Shown one piece after another: positions 54,528 through 63,835 of a DNA stretch of 64,000 nt. How positions within the stretch are numbered: position 1 is the first letter of the stretch; each line of letters begins with the position of its first letter. The notes under the pieces are model-generated. The model did no database searches. It had not been told where the DNA came from and was given only the letters and a program-made list of their open reading frames with translations. Source of the stretch: G965230615 sp965230615 (lineage in GTDB: Bacteria > Pseudomonadota > Gammaproteobacteria > HTCC5015). Position numbers and translations under genes: made by a program. Location: NCBI GenBank assembly GCA_965230615.1, contig OZ246012.1:3162001-3226000 (forward strand). The letters run 5' to 3'.

Positions 54528-54785
54528 TACCTTACTTTCAATAATACGGTCCAGGCGAATTACCCGGTACTGCCCCAACTGATTATGGCCCAGGAGATAT
54601 TCTGAGTGCCAACGGGTTTTTAAGTTGTTTGGCCAAAGCTTTTCAATATGGCATTGTTGTTTAGTGCCGCGCCAGTAAATCCGCAAAGCACTACCTTGTA
54701 ATATGGCTTGTTCATAATGCGCATAGGTTGAGCAGTCAACAGGGGTGTACTTCATTGTCTCAGTGAAAGGATATTGCTTATTCAT
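54516..54785 (-). CDS. rof: Rho-binding antiterminator (Rof/YaeO)
   Basis: An 89-residue protein matching the Rof family, which binds Rho and lowers Rho-dependent termination. The pattern YTPVDCSTYAHYEQAI at residues 12-27, the Gly-containing strand ALRIYWRGTKQQ, THR-like TRWHSEYLLG and the final VIRLDRI are all recognisable. Its start overlaps the CPXCG gene by 8 bp, so it belongs to the hemW operon end. The 3' end overlaps that of the convergent DUF4124 gene by 12 bp. Confidence 0.8.
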   Translation of the reverse strand: MNKQYPFTETMKYTPVDCSTYAHYEQAILQGSALRIYWRGTKQQCHIEKLWPNNLKTRWHSEYLLGHNQLGQYRVIRLDRIIESKVLTP

Positions 54786-54981
54786 CTTCTCTCCTTACAA
54801 AGACTTCTGGGGTGAGTGAGTCAAAGTCAACACTGATATCAAATACAATAGGTGCACAGCAGATTTGACAATCTTCAATGTAGTTTTGTTGCAATGTCGA
54901 GGTATCCACAGTGGTGGAAAACATTGCATTGCAATAAGGGCAGTTAATATTAACGTTATGCAATAAATTTAAAATAGTCAT
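54778..54981 (-). CDS. CPXCG-motif cysteine-rich protein
   Basis: A 67-residue protein with two cysteine pairs, CPYC at about residue 14-17 and CQIC at 38-41 with a further Cys, typical of the CPXCG small-protein family and consistent with zinc binding. The C-terminus is acidic (VDFDSLTPEVFVRREDE). The function is unknown. It sits 4 bp after the hemW stop codon and overlaps rof. Confidence 0.85.
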   Translation of the reverse strand: MTILNLLHNVNINCPYCNAMFSTTVDTSTLQQNYIEDCQICCAPIVFDISVDFDSLTPEVFVRREDE

Positions 54982-54985
54982 TCAC

Positions 54986-56152
54986 TTATGGCATAAAAAT
55001 CATGAGTAACTCGTTTAAAAAGCGTCTACCTTTTTCGCTAGGTTTGATTGCGGTTGCTGACCAGTCAATCAATTGCTGTTGTTCCGCAGTGGTGAGTTGA
55101 GCTTTTATACTGTTTATTGCTAAACCAGTATGCTGCTGAAAAAGCGTGCTATCGAAGCCGTTATTTAAGCGCAGCGCGTTTAACATAAATTCAAACACAA
55201 CTGATTGTTCATTGACCGTTTCTTCGCCTTCGATATGTTGCAATGTTTCAGTGGCCGTCATGTAGCGATTAGGTATTCGCTGCTTCCAGCGACGCTGAAT
55301 ACATTGAGTTTGTAACAATGTTAGTTTCTGGTGCGCGCCAGCGCCAATACCAAGATAGTCGCCAAACTGCCAATAATTTAAATTGTGTTGGCAACGCTTA
55401 CCTTGCTGGGCATAAGCGGACACCTCATATTGATTATAGCCTGCATTTGCAAGATTGCTTTGGCATTCGATTTGCATTTCCCAAATGTGATCATCGTCAG
55501 GTAATACCGGTGGCCGATGGTGAAATGCAGTATTGGGTTCGATGGTTAATTGATAATGTGAAATATGCTGAGGTTGTAATGCTATAGCAGTGTTAATGTC
55601 ATGCAATGTATCAGCCAGTGATTGCTGTGGTAGGCCATACATTAAGTCGATATTAATGTTATCAAAGCCTGCTTGCTGTGCGACTTCAATTGCATGACAG
55701 GCTTCTTTCTCGTCGTGAATGCGCCCGAGGCTTTTCAGGCGTTGTGCCTGAAAACTTTGTACGCCGACCGATAAACGATTGATGCCGCAAGCTTTGAATT
55801 CGTTAAAGCGGCCTTGCTCAACAGTGCCCGGATTGGCTTCCATAGTGATTTCGATGTTGGGCGCAAGGTGTAAGCGGCCACGTAACAGGCTCAGTAAGGT
55901 ATCAATACTCTGTGGTGTAAACAGACTGGGAGTGCCGCCACCGATAAAGACGCTGATGATTTCGCGTCCCCAAACATTGGGTAACTCATGGTCTAAATCC
56001 GCAATAAGTGCATCGATGTAAGCTTGTTCGGGTAAGCCAGTATTGGATGTGTGTGAATTGAAATCGCAATAAGGGCACTTTTTGGCACACCATGGAATAT
56101 GTATGTATAAAGATAATGGCGGAAGCTGTGTGTAAGTTAACATAGCAGACAT
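54986..56152 (-). CDS. hemW: Radical SAM haem chaperone HemW
   Basis: HemW is a haem-binding radical SAM protein related to HemN; the family is involved in haem delivery rather than coproporphyrinogen oxidation. The cluster motif CAKKCPYC, as CxxxCxxC, lies at about residue 21-28. The conserved FIGGGTPSLF near 71, ITMEANPGTVE and LSVGVQSF follow, and the C-terminal HemN domain is present. Start: GTG at 56158 or ATG at 56152 are both in frame; I use the ATG. Length is about 388 residues. Confidence 0.94.
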   Translation of the reverse strand: MSAMLTYTQLPPLSLYIHIPWCAKKCPYCDFNSHTSNTGLPEQAYIDALIADLDHELPNVWGREIISVFIGGGTPSLFTPQSIDTLLSLLRGRLHLAPNIEITMEANPGTVEQGRFNEFKACGINRLSVGVQSFQAQRLKSLGRIHDEKEACHAIEVAQQAGFDNINIDLMYGLPQQSLADTLHDINTAIALQPQHISHYQLTIEPNTAFHHRPPVLPDDDHIWEMQIECQSNLANAGYNQYEVSAYAQQGKRCQHNLNYWQFGDYLGIGAGAHQKLTLLQTQCIQRRWKQRIPNRYMTATETLQHIEGEETVNEQSVVFEFMLNALRLNNGFDSTLFQQHTGLAINSIKAQLTTAEQQQLIDWSATAIKPSEKGRRFLNELLMIFMP

Positions 56153-56221
56153 TGTCACATGATATGCTAGGTGGCGCTATCTTTTCCGCCTTTTTTACTT
56201 TTTCTGAAGGGCAGCATAGTG

Positions 56222-57247
56222 CTAGCCTAATTCATTGCTCGGTGCTTTATGTTCTGTGTGTTGTTTGTTGTGATTAGGTAGTAAAGCGTCGCTTAAGCGT
56301 TGTTGGTCAAAAAGCTTAACACAGTTGCGCCCGTTATTCTTAGCGGCGTATAAAGCATGGTCAGCTTGTGCAAGTAATATTAACGAAGAGGTGTGTGCTG
56401 TTGCTAGTGTTGTAGCAACACCGATACTGACAGTCACTACCTTTGCAGCCAGAGAGGCCGGGTGCGTAATACCAAGTTGCTCTACCGCTGAACGAATGCG
56501 CTTGGCGACTGTTACAGCACCTTCATGTTTTGTGGTGGGTAACAGGACGGCAAATTCTTCGCCACCATAGCGTGCGGCAAAGTCAGCGGGGCGATGAGTT
56601 GCTGCCTGAATAGCCATGCCGATGCGTTTTAAGCAAGTATCTCCTGCGATATGACCATGTGTGTCGTTATAAGCTTTGAAAAAATCGATATCGATTAAAA
56701 TCACTGATAAAGGGACTTTGTCACGCGAAGCGCGCTTCCATTCGTGGTTGATGTTTTGATCTAAAGCATGTCTATTGGGTAGAGAGGTAACAGCATCGAA
56801 CAGTGCCAGCCGCTGCAGTTCATAAATTTCTTTGCCGGTTTGATAGAGGTGTTTTTCATTTGTATGCTGTTGCAATTCGAGTAGTCTGCTGGGAGTATCA
56901 AGTTTAGTAATGCAGCGTAGCAGAATAAGTGGTTGTTTTTGTACGGCTGTTGTTGGAATGCGGCAGCCTTCTGTGTAAGTTTCGATGGTTTTATTAGCCG
57001 GGCAGCGCAAAGTAATATCAGCAAATACGAACTCATGAGAGGAGATACATGTTTTAAAAAATCTCACAATGATTTCTTTGCTGCTGGTACTTAAAGAAAA
57101 AAAATCAAGAGTCTTACTATTGTCAGCAGGCAAAAAAAGTTTTTGTTGGGCTGCACTGTTCGCAGCAATAATTAAACCTTGTGGATCTATAAGTAGCATG
57201 ATCTCAGGTAACAGGTTGGCGAACTCAAGGAAGTTGTTGCGTGTCAT
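56222..57247 (-). CDS. PAS-GGDEF diguanylate cyclase
   Basis: A PAS-like sensor domain (ANLLPEIMLLIDPQGLIIAAN) at the N-terminus is followed by a GGDEF domain. DAVTSLPNRHALDQNI begins it near residue 157, and the active-site RYGGEEFAVLLP near 230 is intact, so c-di-GMP synthesis is expected. No membrane segment is clear. An open frame extends to a GTG at 57340; the ATG at 57247 keeps the whole PAS domain and was chosen. The gene lies between rdgB and hemW, which are adjacent in many relatives, so it appears inserted into that block. Confidence 0.9.
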   Translation of the reverse strand: MTRNNFLEFANLLPEIMLLIDPQGLIIAANSAAQQKLFLPADNSKTLDFFSLSTSSKEIIVRFFKTCISSHEFVFADITLRCPANKTIETYTEGCRIPTTAVQKQPLILLRCITKLDTPSRLLELQQHTNEKHLYQTGKEIYELQRLALFDAVTSLPNRHALDQNINHEWKRASRDKVPLSVILIDIDFFKAYNDTHGHIAGDTCLKRIGMAIQAATHRPADFAARYGGEEFAVLLPTTKHEGAVTVAKRIRSAVEQLGITHPASLAAKVVTVSIGVATTLATAHTSSLILLAQADHALYAAKNNGRNCVKLFDQQRLSDALLPNHNKQHTEHKAPSNELG

Positions 57248-57516
57248 AATGTTAATGCTATTGCTGATATGTAAAATGGCAAAAAAAGTTGACTCCGCTA
57301 TGACCTGGTCGATGATGTCATTGCGCAGTGTATAAAACACATTATCTGTTTTTTGTTACAAATCAATTAGGGTTTAGCTCAAGCCCAGTCAGTTAAGTGA
57401 TTCAGCTAAATAAAATGTCTTAAGGGTCTTGTTAGGTCAAGCAGTTTGCTGCTTGACCTGGTAGATGTGCTTATTTGATGCGGGTCATTAAATAAGGATA
57501 TAGAGTTTATTGGCAG

Positions 57517-58116
57517 TCAGTCTGAGAAGTGTTGATAAAGTGCTTGCATTGCCTGACCACGATGGCTGATTTGATTTTTCTCAGCGGCGGGTAATTCTGC
57601 TGATGTACACTGGCGTTCAGGCAAATAGAAAAAAGGATCATAACCGAAGCCACCTTCACCTTTAGCTTCATCTGTAATAATACCTTCCCAGCTACGGTGG
57701 CAAATCAAAGGGGTTGCGTCATTAGCGTTGCGTAAAAATACGATAACGCATTGAAAGCGAGCTGTTCTCTCGGCCGGCGGTATGTTTTGCAGGGCCACTA
57801 ATAACTTGCGGTTATTATCAGCATCACTTGCGTCAGCGCCTGCATAACGTGCGGAATAAATACCGGGTGCGCCTTGCAAGGCATCGACTTCCAGTCCTGA
57901 GTCGTCGGCTAAGGCCGGTAGCCCGCTATGTCTGGCTGCATTGCGGGCTTTAAGAATAGCATTCTCAACAAAACTGAGTCCTGTCTCTTCCACATCAGGA
58001 ATATTAAATTCAGACTGTGGTATGACTGTAATGCCGGTATGTTGTAGCAAGGCTTGAAATTCGCGCAGTTTGCCAGGGTTGCCAGAAGCTAAAACGAGTT
58101 TGGGAGGCTTGTGCAT
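57517..58116 (-). CDS. rdgB: XTP/dITP pyrophosphatase (RdgB/HAM1)
   Basis: It removes non-canonical purine nucleotides such as dITP and XTP. The substrate loop LVLASGNPGKLREFQALL begins at residue 7. The catalytic region ALADDSGLEVDALQGAPGIYSARYAG is near 66-90, and GEGGFGYDPFFYLPE near 155 completes the set. The length of 199 residues is normal. It lies 40 bp downstream of rph on the same strand. Confidence 0.96.
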   Translation of the reverse strand: MHKPPKLVLASGNPGKLREFQALLQHTGITVIPQSEFNIPDVEETGLSFVENAILKARNAARHSGLPALADDSGLEVDALQGAPGIYSARYAGADASDADNNRKLLVALQNIPPAERTARFQCVIVFLRNANDATPLICHRSWEGIITDEAKGEGGFGYDPFFYLPERQCTSAELPAAEKNQISHRGQAMQALYQHFSD

Positions 58117-58156
58117 AATAAAATACTATTTTATAACTTTTGGTATAACAATGAGT

Positions 58157-58885
58157 TTAGTGTTCAAGTGCTGCTTTCTGAGCTGTAATTAATTCCGCAA
58201 TGCCTTTTTCCGCTAGTGCCAACATACTTTGTAATTCATCCATACGGAATGCATGACCTTCTGCCGTACCCTGAACTTCAATGAAGGCACCAGCATCATT
58301 CATGACAACATTCATGTCAGTTTCTGCTTGTGAGTCTTCAGCATAATCTAAGTCGAGCACGGGTGTGCCATTGTAAATACCCACAGAAATCGATGCGACC
58401 ATGCCAAATAGCGGGTTGTTATTAAGGTTTTTGTTGTTCAGCAAGTAGTTGATAGCGTCATGCATTGCCACATAAGCACCTGTGATGGATGCGGTGCGGG
58501 TGCCGCCATCGGCTTGAATAACATCACAATCGACGGTAATAGAGCGTTCACCAAGGGCATTAAGGTCAACAGCTGCACGCAATGAGCGACCAATTAAGCG
58601 TTGAATTTCCTGGGTGCGGCCGGTTTGCTTGCCGCGAGCAGCTTCCCTTAGCGTACGGCTGCCTGTGGAGCGTGGCAACATACCGTATTCTGCTGTCACC
58701 CAGCCACTGCCTTTACCCTTTAAAAAGTTAGGGACTTTTTCTTCAATCGTCGCGTTACACAGCACTTTCGTGTCGCCGTATTCGATGAGTACGGAGCCTT
58801 CCGCATGTTTTGTGTAGTGACGGCTGATTTTAATAGCTCTGGTTTCATTGTTTTGGCGGCCGCTGGGCCGTATTGTTTCTGTCAT
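58157..58885 (-). CDS. rph: Ribonuclease PH
   Basis: A phosphorolytic 3'-5' exoribonuclease that trims tRNA 3' ends. The RPSGRQNNETRAIKI start, EGSVLIEYGDTKVLCNATIE, the GRTQEIQRLIGRSLRAAVDL segment with the phosphate-binding arginines, and DCDVIQADGGTRTASITGAYVA are all present. The length of 242 residues is normal and no truncation is seen. It diverges from yicC, the arrangement found in E. coli. Confidence 0.97.
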   Translation of the reverse strand: MTETIRPSGRQNNETRAIKISRHYTKHAEGSVLIEYGDTKVLCNATIEEKVPNFLKGKGSGWVTAEYGMLPRSTGSRTLREAARGKQTGRTQEIQRLIGRSLRAAVDLNALGERSITVDCDVIQADGGTRTASITGAYVAMHDAINYLLNNKNLNNNPLFGMVASISVGIYNGTPVLDLDYAEDSQAETDMNVVMNDAGAFIEVQGTAEGHAFRMDELQSMLALAEKGIAELITAQKAALEH

Positions 58886-59003
58886 AAAGTGTCTCCATGG
58901 CGTGGGCAGATATTATAGCCGGAATAATTATTGATAGTCCGCTATTCTGTAGACGAATTTGGTATGATGGCACTTTGCAGCTTAAGTCTAATAGAGAGTA
59001 ATA

Positions 59004-59870
59004 ATGTTAAAAAGCATGACGGCATTTGCCCGTGTTGAAGCAAAAGATGAATTTGGTAGTTTGGTTTGGGAGATTCGTTCGGTAAATCACCGCTATCTGG
59101 ATACCAGTATACGCTTACCTGAAGACTTGCGGGGTCTTGAGCAAAAGATCAGGGAAGCGGTTGCCGGCTACCTCAAACGGGGTAAGGTTGATTGCACGTT
59201 AAAATATAAGGCCGAAGCGAGTACTGTTTCAACAATCAATGTGAACTTACAATACGCACAAGATGTGATTGGTGCATGTGAACAAATTAATGGTCTATTG
59301 AATAATGCATCGGCAACGCGTGCGGTTGATATTTTACGCTGGCCTGGGGTTGTTAAAGAGCCTGAAAGAGACCAAAGCCCAGTAGAGCAGTTGGCCATGC
59401 AACAATTGACACAAGCGATACAAGAGTTGATCGCTACACGCGAGCGCGAAGGTGCGCGTATATTGGAAATGTTGCAACAACGTTGCGGCGCTATTAGCCA
59501 GTTGGTGCAGCAGGTACGTGAACGTAGGCCACAAGTATTGCAGGCAATCAGAACCAAACTGGAAACAAAAGTGGCTGATTTACAAGCAAAAGTTGATCAG
59601 GACCGGCTCGAGCAAGAGTTGGTTATTATTGCCCAACGTATGGATGTGGATGAAGAGCTTGATCGCCTTGATACCCATATTACTGAAGTTGAAAGCGTGC
59701 TTGGTAAAAAAGAGCCGGTGGGCAGACGCTTGGATTTTCTGATGCAGGAGCTTAACCGCGAAGCGAATACATTGAGCTCAAAGTCAGCTGATAGTGAAAC
59801 CACTCAAGTAGCGGTAGACCTTAAAGTGTTGATTGAGCAAATGCGTGAACAAATTCAAAATGTTGAATAG
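59004..59870 (+). CDS. yicC: YicC-family endoribonuclease-like protein
   Basis: The signature MTAFARVEAKDEFGSLVWEIRSVNHRYLD is at the N-terminus and the C-terminal DUF1732 region with KEPVGRRLDFLMQELNREANTLSSKS is intact. YicC proteins have been linked to RNA turnover, including degradation of a small RNA in E. coli. The length of 288 residues is normal. The gene is followed by the flavin reductase gene after 15 bp. Confidence 0.94.
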   Translation: MLKSMTAFARVEAKDEFGSLVWEIRSVNHRYLDTSIRLPEDLRGLEQKIREAVAGYLKRGKVDCTLKYKAEASTVSTINVNLQYAQDVIGACEQINGLLNNASATRAVDILRWPGVVKEPERDQSPVEQLAMQQLTQAIQELIATREREGARILEMLQQRCGAISQLVQQVRERRPQVLQAIRTKLETKVADLQAKVDQDRLEQELVIIAQRMDVDEELDRLDTHITEVESVLGKKEPVGRRLDFLMQELNREANTLSSKSADSETTQVAVDLKVLIEQMREQIQNVE

Positions 59871-59885
59871 TTAAGCAAGGAGGGA

Positions 59886-60464
59886 ATGACCGTGGCTGCA
59901 AAAATACTCGCATTAAATGGTAGTTTAAGAACTGATTCCTGGAATTATAAGTTGGTACGGGCAGCCGGTGCATTCGCAGAAGCGGCGGGTGCTGAATTAA
60001 CGTATTTGCATTTGAAAGAAATTCCTTTACCGGTGTTTGATGAGGATCTGGAAGCATCAGCCGGTATGCCGGACAATGGACGCCGATTTAAAGATTTATT
60101 ATTAGCACATGATGGTCTGTTGATAGCTTCACCTGAGTATAATGGCTCGATCAGTGCTGCCTTAAAAAATGCACTTGATTGGGCTTCGCGCAAGGAAGGT
60201 GATGAAGCACCCTTAGCCTGTTTCCATAACAAAGTGGCTGCCATTATGGGCGCTTCGCCAGGCGGCTTGGGTGGTTTACGTGGACTGGTTCACCTGCGTG
60301 CAATCTTAGGTAACCTGGGTGTTTTGGTGTTGGCTGAACAGCACGCTGTTGGCAATGTTTTTAATCAATTCAATGATGATGGCCTATTGCAGGATTTGGC
60401 AACGGCTAACCGCATAGAAAAAGTTGCGCATAAATTAGTGAGTGTTTGCAATAAATTGCAGTAG
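59886..60464 (+). CDS. NADPH-dependent FMN reductase family protein
   Basis: A flavodoxin-fold protein of 192 residues. The FMN-binding GSLRTDSWNYKLVRA at about residue 11-25, SPEYNGSISAALKNALDW near 80 and the Gly-rich GASPGGLGGLRG near 120 are typical of the NAD(P)H-dependent FMN or quinone reductases. The ATG follows GGAGGGA. It is close to yicC but probably unrelated functionally. Confidence 0.9.
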   Translation: MTVAAKILALNGSLRTDSWNYKLVRAAGAFAEAAGAELTYLHLKEIPLPVFDEDLEASAGMPDNGRRFKDLLLAHDGLLIASPEYNGSISAALKNALDWASRKEGDEAPLACFHNKVAAIMGASPGGLGGLRGLVHLRAILGNLGVLVLAEQHAVGNVFNQFNDDGLLQDLATANRIEKVAHKLVSVCNKLQ

Positions 60465-60509
60465 TCGTTTTTTATGCTCTCCTCCATGTTTTAGTTAGCA
60501 AGGCGTATT

Positions 60510-61277
60510 ATGTCAATCTGGCAAGAACTGCTGTTACTGGTGGTTGGCCTGCTAGCAGGTTATATCAATGTCATGGCAGGCGGTGGCTCACTGCTGACAA
60601 TACCGGCAATGCTATTTATGGGGCTACCTGCACCGGTCGCCAATGGCACTAATCGTATTGCGATTATTGCTCAGTCTATTGCATCTTCCTGGGTGTTTTT
60701 CCGTAAAGGCTTAACTGAGTTACGTTTGAGTTGTACGCTGGCTTTGTTTACCTTGCCAGGAGCGTTGGCTGGCGCTTTGCTGGGCGTGCGCTTTGAAGGG
60801 CCATGGTTTAACCGCGTATTAGCCTTGATTATGTTACTGCTTATGTTGGCCATGGCATGGGGTAAACCCAGCGCTAAGACATCTACCACGCAAAACAGCG
60901 ATACTGATTTGTCACTATCAGCACGCCGCTTTTGGTTGGCACACTTGTTAATGATTCCTGTAGGGTTTTATGCCGGCCTAATACAAGTCGGTATTGGCTT
61001 TGTTATTATGTTTGTTTTGCACCGTGTAATGGGTTTGGATTTGTTGCGGGTGAATATGCATAAAGTTTTTTTAGTATTGCCGTTTACCGTGGTGAGCCTG
61101 GCAGTATTTGCTTCGTATGTGGATATCTATTGGCGTGCAGGATTGTTTTTGGCGGTGGGTAACGCCATGGGCGGCTGGCTGGCTACGCATATGATGATAC
61201 GCAAAGGCGAAAAAATTATTAAAGTTGTTTTTAATGGGGTGTTATTTATGTTAATTATCAAACTACTGTTTTTCTAA
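60510..61277 (+). CDS. TSUP-family (TauE/SafE) membrane transporter
   Basis: A 255-residue membrane protein with about eight hydrophobic helices. The duplicated pattern characteristic of TauE/SafE proteins is visible, with AGYINVMAGGGSLLTIPAML at the start of the first half and GFYAGLIQVGIGF in the second. Members export sulphite, sulphonates or related anions; the substrate is unknown here. Confidence 0.9.
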   Translation: MSIWQELLLLVVGLLAGYINVMAGGGSLLTIPAMLFMGLPAPVANGTNRIAIIAQSIASSWVFFRKGLTELRLSCTLALFTLPGALAGALLGVRFEGPWFNRVLALIMLLLMLAMAWGKPSAKTSTTQNSDTDLSLSARRFWLAHLLMIPVGFYAGLIQVGIGFVIMFVLHRVMGLDLLRVNMHKVFLVLPFTVVSLAVFASYVDIYWRAGLFLAVGNAMGGWLATHMMIRKGEKIIKVVFNGVLFMLIIKLLFF

Positions 61278-61326
61278 TTGCATCATCTCCACTCATTATT
61301 AGTGTATGCATCATTATTAAAAATTG

Positions 61327-61360
61327 GCGCGCCAGAGCCATCGAGTATTGGGTGGCGCGC
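61327..61360. repeat. Inverted repeat after the TSUP gene
   Basis: GCGCGCCA and TGGCGCGC pair perfectly over 8 bp across an 18-base loop, about 50 bp after the TSUP stop codon. No T-run follows, so it is not a standard intrinsic terminator. Confidence 0.4.
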
Positions 61361-61413
61361 TCATCTGATCGACTTAAGTAGGGTAGTCACTTTGTTAGTC
61401 CAATAGGACACGT

Positions 61414-61454
61414 CAAAAGTTCCCAAGAACTTTTGATAAAAAGTTTGGGTCACA
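61414..61454 (+). promoter_or_regulatory. Hairpin and possible sigma-E-type promoter upstream of the Deg protease
   Basis: CAAAAGTTC and GAACTTTTG (61414-61435) form a perfect 9-bp inverted repeat around a CCAA loop. GAACTT at 61427-61432 followed after 17 bases by TCACA at 61450 resembles the -35 and -10 elements of sigma-E promoters, which control deg genes in related bacteria. Weak evidence. Confidence 0.35.
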
Positions 61455-61491
61455 GTGTGTGTCTTGGAAAAATTTGAATACTGGTAATATT

Positions 61492-62853
61492 ATGAAAAAA
61501 AATATAATCACTTTTTTATTGCTATGTGTTGCGTCACTGAGTGTTTTTGCTGCCCTACCAATAGCTGCTGATGATAAACCATTACCGAGCTTGGCGCCGA
61601 TGTTGGATACAACCACGCCCGGTGTCGTGAATATCGCCACCAGAGGCAGTGTCGCAGTGCGTAGTAATCCCTTATTTGATGACCCATTTTTTCGACAGTT
61701 TTTTGATCGTCCGCAGCGTCCACAGCAGCGGCGCAAAACCAACAGCTTAGGCTCCGGTGTAATTGTCGATGCCGAACGTGGCTACATCATTACCAATAGC
61801 CATGTCATTAAGAATGCTGAAGAAATTATCGTTACCTTGCGCGATGGTCGACAGTTAGATGCAGCCTTGATTGGTGCCGATGCTGATTCGGATGTGGCGG
61901 TTATTCAAGTCAAAGCGGATGACTTAACGGAAGTGGCTTGGGGTGATTCAGATCGTTTGCGTGTCGGCGATTTTGTGGTGGCGATTGGTAACCCCTTTGG
62001 TTTAGGACATTCTGTTACTTCCGGTATTGTCAGCGGTTTAGGGCGTTCTGGTCTGGGTATTGAAGTCTATGAGGATTTTATTCAAACCGATGCTTCGATT
62101 AACCCGGGTAATTCAGGGGGAGCTTTGGTCGACTTACGTGGTCATCTGATTGGCATTAACACCGCGATATATGGGGCAAATGGCGGCAATATTGGTATTG
62201 GCTTCGCCATACCGGCAGTCATGGCCAAGCAGATTATGGAGCAGCTGATTGAGCATGGTGAAGTCAGCCGTGGCCGTCTAGGTGTTGGGATTCAAAATTT
62301 GGACCCTCAGCTGGCGAAAGCGTTTGGGCTGGAAAAACAGAAAAAAGGTGCCGTTATTACGCTGGTTGAAAAAGGCACGCCGGCAGATGCGGCGGATTTA
62401 AGGCCAGGTGATATTGTGATTTCTGTGAATGGTCGTAAGGTTAATAATGCATCGGATATGCGTAACTATGTTGGCTTACAGCGGGTTGGCCAAGCGTTGG
62501 AAATGGAAATTATCCGCGAAGGTGAAACTAAAAAAATCACCGCCAATATTGCTGCGCCAAAAGTGAGTAATGTGAATGGCAAGAGCTTACATCCGCGCCT
62601 GGCTGGTGCCACGTTGAGTGATGCCGATAGCGATGATGATGGCCGCAAGATAGAAGGTTTGTTAGTGGTCGATGTGGCTGCGTTTAGCGCGGCTGCCGAG
62701 TCAGGTTTGCGTAAAGGTGATGTGATTACCTCAATTAATCGTAAGGCGGTGAAGAGTATCTCTGAGGCACGCCGTCTGGCGCAACGCAGTAAACGCGCAT
62801 TGGTGCTCAATATTCAGCGTGGTGACAGCGCGCAATTTTTAGTATTACGCTAA
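61492..62853 (+). CDS. Periplasmic DegP/DegQ-type serine protease
   Basis: A signal peptide (about residues 1-18, ending VFA) precedes a trypsin-like domain with the catalytic triad His in TNSHVIKNA, Asp in ADSDVAVIQV and Ser in INPGNSGGAL. Two PDZ domains follow (RLGVGIQNLDPQLA, then LLVVDVAAFSAAAESGLR). The protein is expected to degrade or refold damaged envelope proteins. An open frame begins at a GTG at 61459; the ATG at 61492 starts the signal peptide and was chosen. Length is about 453 residues. Confidence 0.94.
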   Translation: MKKNIITFLLLCVASLSVFAALPIAADDKPLPSLAPMLDTTTPGVVNIATRGSVAVRSNPLFDDPFFRQFFDRPQRPQQRRKTNSLGSGVIVDAERGYIITNSHVIKNAEEIIVTLRDGRQLDAALIGADADSDVAVIQVKADDLTEVAWGDSDRLRVGDFVVAIGNPFGLGHSVTSGIVSGLGRSGLGIEVYEDFIQTDASINPGNSGGALVDLRGHLIGINTAIYGANGGNIGIGFAIPAVMAKQIMEQLIEHGEVSRGRLGVGIQNLDPQLAKAFGLEKQKKGAVITLVEKGTPADAADLRPGDIVISVNGRKVNNASDMRNYVGLQRVGQALEMEIIREGETKKITANIAAPKVSNVNGKSLHPRLAGATLSDADSDDDGRKIEGLLVVDVAAFSAAAESGLRKGDVITSINRKAVKSISEARRLAQRSKRALVLNIQRGDSAQFLVLR

Positions 62854-62968
62854 ACGAATCTAACGCTATATGAATTTACCCGGTGGGCTGGTGTTACTGC
62901 GCACAAGCAGGCAACGCTGGCCCCAAGGTGCTGGCTACTTGGGTTGCTTGGAGCTTTGAAAGTGCGTG

Positions 62969-63343
62969 CTAAGATTGGTAGACAATCTGGCTTAAACGGC
63001 AGTAATTACGATGCTTAGCACCCTGCCAAATGGCGGTGCTGTCGCCATAGAGCATCACCTTATTACCGAGTTGGAAGGCTGTCAGTGCCATATGGGCATG
63101 GGCTTTGGCACGGCTATCGGCAGGGTCAATCCAGAAGCCATCACGACACAGGCCATTCTGGTCGGCCACTTTTAGCAAAATATCGCCGGAGAACACATCA
63201 GGCTGACGACCGCTTTGGGTAGCGAGGGCGGTATAGCCCTCAATTTCGGTGATCATGGTGCTAATTGTGCTGACTTGTACGGCAATAACAGTGCTGCCGA
63301 GCAGGCAGAACAACATGATCAATTCTTGTGTAAAACGCTTCAT
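62969..63343 (-). CDS. Small exported protein of unknown function
   Basis: A 124-residue protein with an N-terminal signal or anchor (LIMLFCLLGSTVIAV). The remainder has two cysteines (GLCRDGFWIDP and HRNYCRLSQIVY) that could form a disulphide, and a KAHAHMALTAFQLGNKVMLYG segment. The pattern recalls small exported OB-fold proteins, but I do not assign a family. It lies between the Deg protease and moaE; no functional link is apparent. Confidence 0.7.
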   Translation of the reverse strand: MKRFTQELIMLFCLLGSTVIAVQVSTISTMITEIEGYTALATQSGRQPDVFSGDILLKVADQNGLCRDGFWIDPADSRAKAHAHMALTAFQLGNKVMLYGDSTAIWQGAKHRNYCRLSQIVYQS

Positions 63344-63405
63344 ACCAGGCTAACCGCTTATTATTGTTGATATAAGTAAATATACTTATATTGAGTATCT
63401 GGTAT

Positions 63406-63831
63406 TTAGGTGTTGTTTGCAACCCAGGCTGTCGAATTTGTGCGCTGTTCCTTCTTCCAGAAGGGCGCTTCCGATTTCAGCGTTTCGATCAAGTAGCGGC
63501 AAGCTTCAAAAGCGGCCTGGCGATGGGCTGCCCAGGCGGCCGTTACAACGATATTCTCGCCTGGCAGAATATGCCCAACACGGTGTACCAGCAGCGCATC
63601 AAGAATATCCCATTGCGCTAAAGCGTGGTTGGCAATGCGGCTGAGTTGTTTTTCCGTCATGCCAGGATAATGTTCTAGAAACATACCATCGACCTGATGA
63701 TCCAGGTTGAAATCACGCATGGTGCCGACAAAGTGGCAGCTGGCGCCAAACTGACCTTTGGGCAATTGTTGTTCAAATTCGGCCAGTAGCGGGTAAGGGC
63801 TAAAGCTGTGATCCAGCAGTTGTACCTGCAT
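63406..63831 (-). CDS. moaE: Molybdopterin synthase catalytic subunit
   Basis: MoaE uses the thiocarboxylated C-terminus of MoaD to convert cPMP to molybdopterin. Recognisable segments are GASCHFVGTMRDFN, FLEHYPGMTEKQL, VHRVGHILPGENIV and AAHRQAAFEACRYLIETLKSEAPFWKKE, containing the conserved catalytic lysines. The length of 141 residues is normal. The start is 4 bp after the moaD stop, and its ribosome binding site AGGAGG overlaps the moaD end. Confidence 0.95.
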   Translation of the reverse strand: MQVQLLDHSFSPYPLLAEFEQQLPKGQFGASCHFVGTMRDFNLDHQVDGMFLEHYPGMTEKQLSRIANHALAQWDILDALLVHRVGHILPGENIVVTAAWAAHRQAAFEACRYLIETLKSEAPFWKKEQRTNSTAWVANNT

Positions 63832-63835
63832 TCAC

